Program-made: the position numbers and the translations under genes
Notes under the pieces: generated by a model
The model's input: the letters and a program-made list of their open reading frames with translations, nothing else
What the model was told of the DNA's origin: nothing
The model's database searches: none
Assembly: GCA_013360195.1 (NCBI GenBank)
Contig: JABWCQ010000013.1
Coordinates: 1-64,000 of the forward strand
From: a bacterium
GTDB taxonomy: Bacteria > Electryoneota > RPQS01
Length of the DNA: 64,000 nucleotides
Direction: 5' to 3'
Shown: piece after piece, positions 58,862-64,000 of the stretch
How positions within the stretch are numbered: the stretch's first letter is position 1
How the letters are laid out: each line of letters begins with the position of its first letter

Positions 58862-61288
58862 ATGAACGAAAAGCGCAGAGAACCGATTGGAGAAGTGAAG
58901 CAGATTCAAAAGTGCGCACACTGTTCACTTCCTGTCCCGCCTGCGCGACAACTGAAGACCGGGGAGGCATTCTGCTGCGCAGGTTGCGAAGCAGTGTATG
59001 CGATTCTTCATGAATCGAACCTTGAGGACTACTATTCCATCAGGGAGAATCTCGGCGCAGGCAAAATCGGACCTGCGCGAATATCGGGGAAAACGTTTCA
59101 ATACTTTGATGATGCTGAATTCCTGAAGAGATACGCGGAGCCTCGAGCTGAAGGACTACTCGGCATCCGATTCTATTTGGAAGGTGTGCACTGCGCGGCT
59201 TGCTCGTGGCTGGTTGAAAAGGTGCTGCTGGGGCGTGAAGGCGCAACATTCGCTCAGCTTGATTTGGGGCGCAATATTGTCGAAATTGTCTTTGACCCAC
59301 GCATAATTAGACTAAGCCGGCTGGCACATGCGCTGGACAGATTCGGCTACACACCGCATCCTCTGCTGGAGGACAGCGTTGCACAAGCTCGAAAGAAGGA
59401 GACCCGGAGTTTACTGCTCAAAATGGGGGTTGCCGGAGCGGTGGCAGGAAACATCATGCTGCTCGCGGCGGCGCTGTATGCCGGAGAGTTCACGGGAATT
59501 GAAGAAGATTTGGCAAATCTCTTTCGTTGGATCAGTTTCGGGCTTGCGCTTCCGGCTGTGCTGTACTCCGCTCAGCCCTTCTATCGCGGCGCGATATCCG
59601 GCCTGAAAGCCGGGATGCTTCACATGGACTTGCCCATCAGTCTTGGCATAATCGCCGCCATGTCGGTCAGCGTGGTCGCAACGGTACAGGAACGCGGCGA
59701 GGTGTATTTCGACAGCCTTGCCGTTCTCGTTTTTCTCTTGCTAGTTGGCAGAATGCTTTTGAGCAGGGCGACTGCTCGGGCGGCAGATGCAGCCGAAACG
59801 CTTATTGAACAGGCACCGCGGACAGTTCGCCGGGAATCGGATGGAAAAGTGGAGGATATCGCTCTTGCGGCCGCAGATGCTGGAGACACTTTGTTATTTC
59901 TACCCGGTGATGTTATTGCCGTGGACGGCGTCGCCCTTCAAGCCGCTTGGGTGACGGAGTCGCATTTGACGGGAGAGTCTTATGCAGTGTTCAAGGATGT
60001 GGGGGCAACGGTCTATGCAGGCTCACAGGTAGTATCTGTACCGCTAAGATTGCAAGCAACTGCGGTGGGTGCATTTACCAGACTTTCGCAGCTTTCCGAA
60101 ATGATTCGCAGGGCGGCAAGTCAGCGAGCCGACATCGTCCGGCTTCACGACAAAATCGCCGGATATTTTGTGGCCACAGTGCTAACCCTTGCGGTGGTAA
60201 CAGCTGTCATATGGTGGAATATCGACCACAGCAAGGCACTATGGAATGTTGCCGCTCTGCTCGTAATTACTTGTCCCTGTGCTCTGGGACTTGCGACACC
60301 GGTTGCCTTGTCAGTCGCGATGGGACGCGCCGCCAAACGTGGACTGTTCATTAAGTCTGCAGAGGCGATAGAACGCGCGGCGACAGTCCGGCATGCTATC
60401 CTCGATAAAACCGGGACATTAACTTCCGGTAAGACTGAATTGGTGCGGTCGCATTTCGCGCCTCATTTGTCGATTGCCGATCGCGAGAGATTGATGACGC
60501 AGATTTCGACTCTTGAGGGATTTGCGGTACACCCGATTGGTGCGGCGCTCCGTCAAACCGGGCAAAAATCGCTTCCAGCCAACGATGTGCAGGTTTTTCC
60601 CCAAGGGATTACCGGAAACGTGGACGGTCAAACCATTGCAATCGGTTCGCGGCGGTTCATGCGGGAAATGGAATGCACCGAGGGGGCTTGGACGGCGAAC
60701 ACAGAAGGCAATGTGCAGGCAGCGCGAGACGGTCGTGTTTGCGCGGTGTTTCTGGTCACTGATCCCATCAACCCGGATGCCAAACTCGCAGTCGAGAACC
60801 TGCAAGGTAAAGGCGTGACCGTCGAACTATTGAGCGGAGATCGAACGGATGAAGTGATGCGAGTTGCGGCGGCTCTGGATATATCAGACGCCCGTGGCGA
60901 CGCGTCGCCGGAAGAAAAGTTGATTCGGGTAAATGAGCTTGAGTCCGGTGGTGTCCGCACGGCGATGTTTGGCGATGGAGTGAACGATGCAGCCGCGTTA
61001 TCCCGGGCAACTGTGGGTGTTTCAGCGGCAGAGGCTGCGGATGTCGCCCGCAGTTCGGCGGACGTGTTTGTTTCGCGGCGTGGACCGGCCGCTTTCGCAG
61101 AGCTGGTGACTCTGTCCCGCAATACGATGCGGACAATCAAGCGCAATGTCATTATTGCAATTGGATACAACGCACTTGGAGCCGGATTGGCCATGGCGGG
61201 ACTCGTTTCACCGCTCTTGGCCGCCCTGCTCATGCCTCTTTCTTCTGTTACGGTTTTGACATTGGCCGTCCGCGGCAGCAAGCTATGA
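58862..61288 (+). CDS. ccoI: copper-transporting P1B-type ATPase for oxidase assembly
   Basis: 808 residues. An N-terminal cysteine region ('CAHCSLP', 'FCCAGCEAVY') and a heavy-metal domain ('GVHCAACSWLVEKVLLG') precede eight membrane spans. The core has 'TGESY', the membrane metal site 'CPCALGLATP' (Cys471-Pro-Cys473), the phosphorylated Asp515 in 'DKTGTLTSGKT', 'VHPIG', and 'MFGDGVNDAAAL'. The N-terminal double Cys pattern and place at the head of the cco cluster identify it as CcoI/FixI, which supplies copper to the cbb3 oxidase binuclear centre. The ATG of ccoS overlaps its stop (ATGA). No ribosome site is obvious before ATG 58862. Confidence 0.93.
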   Translation: MNEKRREPIGEVKQIQKCAHCSLPVPPARQLKTGEAFCCAGCEAVYAILHESNLEDYYSIRENLGAGKIGPARISGKTFQYFDDAEFLKRYAEPRAEGLLGIRFYLEGVHCAACSWLVEKVLLGREGATFAQLDLGRNIVEIVFDPRIIRLSRLAHALDRFGYTPHPLLEDSVAQARKKETRSLLLKMGVAGAVAGNIMLLAAALYAGEFTGIEEDLANLFRWISFGLALPAVLYSAQPFYRGAISGLKAGMLHMDLPISLGIIAAMSVSVVATVQERGEVYFDSLAVLVFLLLVGRMLLSRATARAADAAETLIEQAPRTVRRESDGKVEDIALAAADAGDTLLFLPGDVIAVDGVALQAAWVTESHLTGESYAVFKDVGATVYAGSQVVSVPLRLQATAVGAFTRLSQLSEMIRRAASQRADIVRLHDKIAGYFVATVLTLAVVTAVIWWNIDHSKALWNVAALLVITCPCALGLATPVALSVAMGRAAKRGLFIKSAEAIERAATVRHAILDKTGTLTSGKTELVRSHFAPHLSIADRERLMTQISTLEGFAVHPIGAALRQTGQKSLPANDVQVFPQGITGNVDGQTIAIGSRRFMREMECTEGAWTANTEGNVQAARDGRVCAVFLVTDPINPDAKLAVENLQGKGVTVELLSGDRTDEVMRVAAALDISDARGDASPEEKLIRVNELESGGVRTAMFGDGVNDAAALSRATVGVSAAEAADVARSSADVFVSRRGPAAFAELVTLSRNTMRTIKRNVIIAIGYNALGAGLAMAGLVSPLLAALLMPLSSVTVLTLAVRGSKL

Positions 61289-61452
61289 ACATCCTCTATT
61301 GGCTGATGGCACTGGCGGTGATATTCATCCTCGTGTTTGTTGTTCTGTATTTATGGGCTGTGCGCAGCGGTCAATTCGACGATCTCGAATCACCGGCGCA
61401 TCGAATTCTCTTGGACGAAGCAGATTCATCTAAAGATAAAGACGGGAAGTAA
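61285..61452 (+). CDS. ccoS: cbb3 oxidase maturation protein CcoS
   Basis: A 55-residue gene easily missed because of its length. One N-terminal membrane span ('[20 protein letters not shown]') is followed by '[18 protein letters not shown]', the conserved CcoS signature, and a charged tail ending SSKDKDGK. CcoS is needed to insert the haem and copper into the cbb3 core subunit. Start and stop overlap the ATPase gene by four bases, and the oxidase gene follows after four bases, so translation is coupled throughout. Confidence 0.9.
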   Translation: MNILYWLMALAVIFILVFVVLYLWAVRSGQFDDLESPAHRILLDEADSSKDKDGK

Positions 61453-61456
61453 CTGT

Positions 61457-63589
61457 ATGGCGATGGAAACCTTTCGCTATGATTACGACATCGTCCGCAA
61501 GTTCACGATTGTCACCCTATTGTGGGGTGTCGTGGGCATGCTTGTCGGTGTCATTGCTGCGGCACAGCTGGCCTTCTGGCAGCTTAATTTTGACACGTCA
61601 TGGCTGACGTTCGGGCGGCTTCGTCCACTTCATACAAACGCCGTGATTTTTGCCTTTGCCGGAAACGCGATTTTCGCCGGTGTGTACTATTCCATGCAGC
61701 GATTGCTGAAGACGCGCATGTACAGCGACACACTCTCAAAGATTCATTTCTGGGGCTGGCAGCTGATAATTGTGCTGGCGGCAATTACACTCCCGCTTGG
61801 CATTACGACCAGTAAGGAGTATGCGGAGCTTGAATGGCCCATTGACGTCTTAATTGCACTCGTTTGGGTTGTGTTCGGAATAAACTTCTTCGGCACAATT
61901 ATGAAGCGACGTGAGCGTCACCTTTACGTCGGAATCTGGTTCTACATCGCGACGGTGCTGACCATTGCCATGCTTCATATTGTCAACAGCCTTGCAGTAC
62001 CGGCCACACTTTTCAAGAGCTACTCGGTGTTTGCCGGCGTGCAGGACGCGCTGGTGCAGTGGTGGTACGGACATAATGCCGTCGGGTTTCTGTTGACGAC
62101 ACCATTTCTGGGAATGATGTATTACTTCATGCCCAAGGCCGCAAACCGTCCCGTTTACAGTTACCGGCTGTCAATCATCCACTTCTGGGCATTGGTCTTC
62201 ATGTATATCTGGGCAGGGCCGCATCACCTTCATTACACTGCACTGCCCGATTGGGCGCAGACTCTCGGGGCGGTGTTCAGCGTTATGCTGATTGCGCCAT
62301 CGTGGGGTGGCATGCTGAACGGCCTGCTGACGCTCCGCGGCGCATGGAATAAAGTCCGGCAGGATCCGATTCTGAAGTTCTTTGTGCTGTCCGTGACATT
62401 TTACGGCATGTCCACCTTCGAAGGACCGATGATGTCCATCAAGGCCATCAACTCGCTGACTCATTACACAGACTATACCGTTGCACACGTGCACGGCGGA
62501 GCCTTAGGTTGGGTCGGATTCATGGTATTTGGCATGTTTTATTATCTTGTGCCTAAACTGTGGAAAACCGAACTTTATTCAAAAGGAATGGCCACTACGC
62601 ACTTCTGGGTTGCAACAATCGGCATTCTGCTTTATATCGTACCGATTTGGACTGCGGGAATTATGCAGGGATTGATGTGGCGCGCATTTGATGCCGATGG
62701 CTTACTTCAGTATCCAAATTTCGTCGAAACGTCACAGCGAATACTGCCGTTTTACCATACCCGCGTTCTTGGCGGATTGCTGTACCTTGCCGGAATCATC
62801 TTGATGTGCTACAACGTTTGGAAGACGGTTAGAAAAGCAGAGGTGGTGGAGGACGAAGAGGTGACCGCGCCGTCGCTGGCAAGCCTGAAGCCGGCCAATT
62901 ATGGCGGGAAGACCTATTGGCACCACGTGCTTGAGGGCCAGCCGTTCGCATTTGCAATTCTAACCACGGTTCTCATAACGATCGGCGGTATTGTTGAAAT
63001 TGGACCGCTTTTAATGCCGAAGAGCTATGTTCCCATTCATGCGAGCGCGGCTGTTCCATATTCGCCGCTGGAGCTCGAAGGTCGCGATATCTATATCCGT
63101 GAAGGCTGCTACAACTGCCATTCACAAATGATTAGACCCCTGCGGGACGAAGTGCTGCGATATGGCGAATACTCCAAGCCGGGCGAGTTCGAATATGATC
63201 ACCCCTTCCAATGGGGATCGAAGCGAACCGGACCGGACCTTGCTCGTGTCGGCGGCAAGTATCCGGATCACTGGCATTACCTGCATTTCATGGACCCGCG
63301 CTCGACATCGCCAGGTTCCATCATGCCCCGCTATCCGTGGCTCGCTGAAAATGAGTTGAACATAGAGGATATCCAGGCAAAACTCAGAGCACAGGTAATT
63401 CTGAATGTTCCGTACAGCGAATCTGATATCGAGAATGCTCCTGCGGCCATGAGGTCACAGGCAGCTCAAGTCGGAGAACGACTTGCCGCTGAGGGCATCA
63501 CCGGCATGGAGAACAAGGAAATGGTGGCGGTCATCGCTTATCTGCAAAGGCTCGGTAAACAGCCCGTACAACTTCTGGCAGGACAATAA
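61457..63589 (+). CDS. ccoNO: fused cbb3-type cytochrome c oxidase subunits I and II
   Basis: 710 residues from ATG 61457 (GGGAAG seven bases upstream). Residues 1-~475 are CcoN: twelve spans, '[23 protein letters not shown]', '[23 protein letters not shown]', the haem-copper histidines in '[15 protein letters not shown]' and '[17 protein letters not shown]'. After a short linker ('[24 protein letters not shown]') residues ~480-710 are CcoO, with a span, the haem c site Cys551-Tyr-Asn-Cys554-His555 and the methionine ligand in 'GSIMPRYPW'. In proteobacteria these are two genes; here they are one chain. It reduces oxygen to water and pumps protons, with high oxygen affinity. Confidence 0.94.
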   Translation: MAMETFRYDYDIVRKFTIVTLLWGVVGMLVGVIAAAQLAFWQLNFDTSWLTFGRLRPLHTNAVIFAFAGNAIFAGVYYSMQRLLKTRMYSDTLSKIHFWGWQLIIVLAAITLPLGITTSKEYAELEWPIDVLIALVWVVFGINFFGTIMKRRERHLYVGIWFYIATVLTIAMLHIVNSLAVPATLFKSYSVFAGVQDALVQWWYGHNAVGFLLTTPFLGMMYYFMPKAANRPVYSYRLSIIHFWALVFMYIWAGPHHLHYTALPDWAQTLGAVFSVMLIAPSWGGMLNGLLTLRGAWNKVRQDPILKFFVLSVTFYGMSTFEGPMMSIKAINSLTHYTDYTVAHVHGGALGWVGFMVFGMFYYLVPKLWKTELYSKGMATTHFWVATIGILLYIVPIWTAGIMQGLMWRAFDADGLLQYPNFVETSQRILPFYHTRVLGGLLYLAGIILMCYNVWKTVRKAEVVEDEEVTAPSLASLKPANYGGKTYWHHVLEGQPFAFAILTTVLITIGGIVEIGPLLMPKSYVPIHASAAVPYSPLELEGRDIYIREGCYNCHSQMIRPLRDEVLRYGEYSKPGEFEYDHPFQWGSKRTGPDLARVGGKYPDHWHYLHFMDPRSTSPGSIMPRYPWLAENELNIEDIQAKLRAQVILNVPYSESDIENAPAAMRSQAAQVGERLAAEGITGMENKEMVAVIAYLQRLGKQPVQLLAGQ

Positions 63590-63792
63590 TGCTGCGAGAT
63601 ATGATAACAAATGCCGGTTCGAACATCTGGTCGATTATCTCGTTGATCATCATGTTCGTAGCTTTCGCCGCTGTAATTTGGTGGACATTTTCCGGCAAGA
63701 AGAACCGTTTTGAAACCGAGAGTCATCTTCCGCTACAGGACGACGACGAACAAGTAACTAACTCGCATTCTACGAGAGGTCTTTCCTCATGA
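63589..63792 (+). CDS. ccoQ: cbb3 oxidase small subunit CcoQ
   Basis: 67 residues; its ATG overlaps the ccoNO stop (TAATG). One membrane span ('IWSIISLIIMFVAFAAVIWWTF') followed by 'SGKKNRFETESHLPLQDDDE', the recognisable CcoQ/FixQ pattern of span, basic patch and acidic tail. Thought to stabilise the complex. The stop overlaps the next start (ATGA). Confidence 0.85.
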   Translation: MLRDMITNAGSNIWSIISLIIMFVAFAAVIWWTFSGKKNRFETESHLPLQDDDEQVTNSHSTRGLSS

Positions 63793-64000
63793 GCGATAAG
63801 CATCGCGACAATAAGCCCGAAGAACTTTTGCCGGGTGACTTCATTCCCGAACAAGAGCTGCTCGACCACGAATACGACGGGATTCAGGAAGCGGACAATC
63901 CGCTGCCGAAGTGGTGGGTGCAGCTGTTTTTGATTTGCGTTGTGTTCGCGGTCGTATATACGCCACTCGTTCACATGTTCAACCTGCTTCCGAGAGACTA
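63789..64000 (+). CDS. ccoP: cbb3 oxidase di-haem subunit CcoP, N-terminal part (runs off right edge)
   Basis: Seventy codons to the window end. The N-terminal 'EYDGIQEADNPLPKWWVQLFL' is the diagnostic CcoP motif, just before the first membrane span ('LFLICVVFAVVYTPL'). The two CxxCH haem sites expected after residue ~100 lie outside the window. It accepts electrons from soluble cytochrome c. Completes the core I/II/IV/III gene order of a cbb3 operon. Confidence 0.9.
   Translation, partial: MSDKHRDNKPEELLPGDFIPEQELLDHEYDGIQEADNPLPKWWVQLFLICVVFAVVYTPLVHMFNLLPRD

Noticed and set aside
60628-61281. Minus-strand open frame of 217 codons under ccoI
   Set aside because: Complement of the conserved P-type ATPase core; no family match or ribosome site.

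Overview
The window looks like a chromosome segment from an uncultivated bacterium of the Fibrobacteres-Chlorobi-Bacteroidetes (FCB) superphylum or one of its candidate phyla. The evidence is: secreted proteins ending in a 'NPFNPTT'-type C-terminal sorting/FlgD-like domain, two TonB-dependent receptors with a carboxypeptidase-regulatory-like N-terminus (one paired with a DUF4249 lipoprotein), and promoters whose -10 element matches the Bacteroidota-type TAnnTTTG. The phylum itself cannot be fixed from sequence reading alone. The gene content suggests an aerobic or microaerobic, protein-degrading, gliding-group-like heterotroph: a cbb3 oxidase operon, catalase under a PerR-like repressor, a proton-pumping pyrophosphatase, several metallopeptidases and two oligopeptide transporters.

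Layout. 1-7.2 kb: a partial secreted protein, a TolB-like propeller protein, hisC, and two tandem paralogous secreted proteins with sorting domains and duplicated promoters. 7.2-12 kb: a TonB receptor/DUF4249 operon and an M32 carboxypeptidase. 12.4-20.8 kb: a giant triplicated beta-helix protein, then an M14 peptidase followed by a class V aminotransferase. 20.8-21.4 kb: a repeat-rich spacer with hairpin repeats that also occur next to hisC. 21.5-27.2 kb: a membrane polyferredoxin, HppA and a secreted TPR protein with a Fur-like box. 27.2-32.6 kb: a five-gene operon of a small membrane protein, an ECF-like sigma factor, a zinc anti-sigma factor, a tail-anchored protein and a TPR-CHAT (caspase-like) lipoprotein, divergent from a small lipoprotein at 32.7 kb. 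33.4 kb: tRNA-Glu(CUC). 33.9-35.6 kb: DUF47/PiT phosphate uptake. 35.7-42.5 kb: a DPP III-like peptidase divergent from two tandem OPT transporters. 42.6-44.6 kb: perR-catalase. 44.7-54.6 kb: an MFS/spermidine-synthase-like/TPR fusion, a YCF48-like secreted protein, a second TonB receptor and a flippase. 54.8-58.5 kb: a Pmp-like beta-helix protein. 58.9-64 kb: the cco operon ccoI-ccoS-ccoNO-ccoQ-ccoP, running off the right edge.

Two features cut across the window. First, at least a dozen leaders on both strands carry TTG-N20-TAnnTT promoters with an almost invariant 17-base spacer; these decide several ambiguous start codons. Second, a 40-base imperfect palindrome occurs four times, and one copy has compensatory stem changes, so a structure is being conserved. 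The most promising candidate for an undescribed system is the sigma/anti-sigma/TPR-CHAT operon, which resembles in logic (not in sequence, as far as can be seen) the protease-controlled sigma circuit known from type III-E CRISPR loci, but with an exported caspase-like protein and no CRISPR components nearby.
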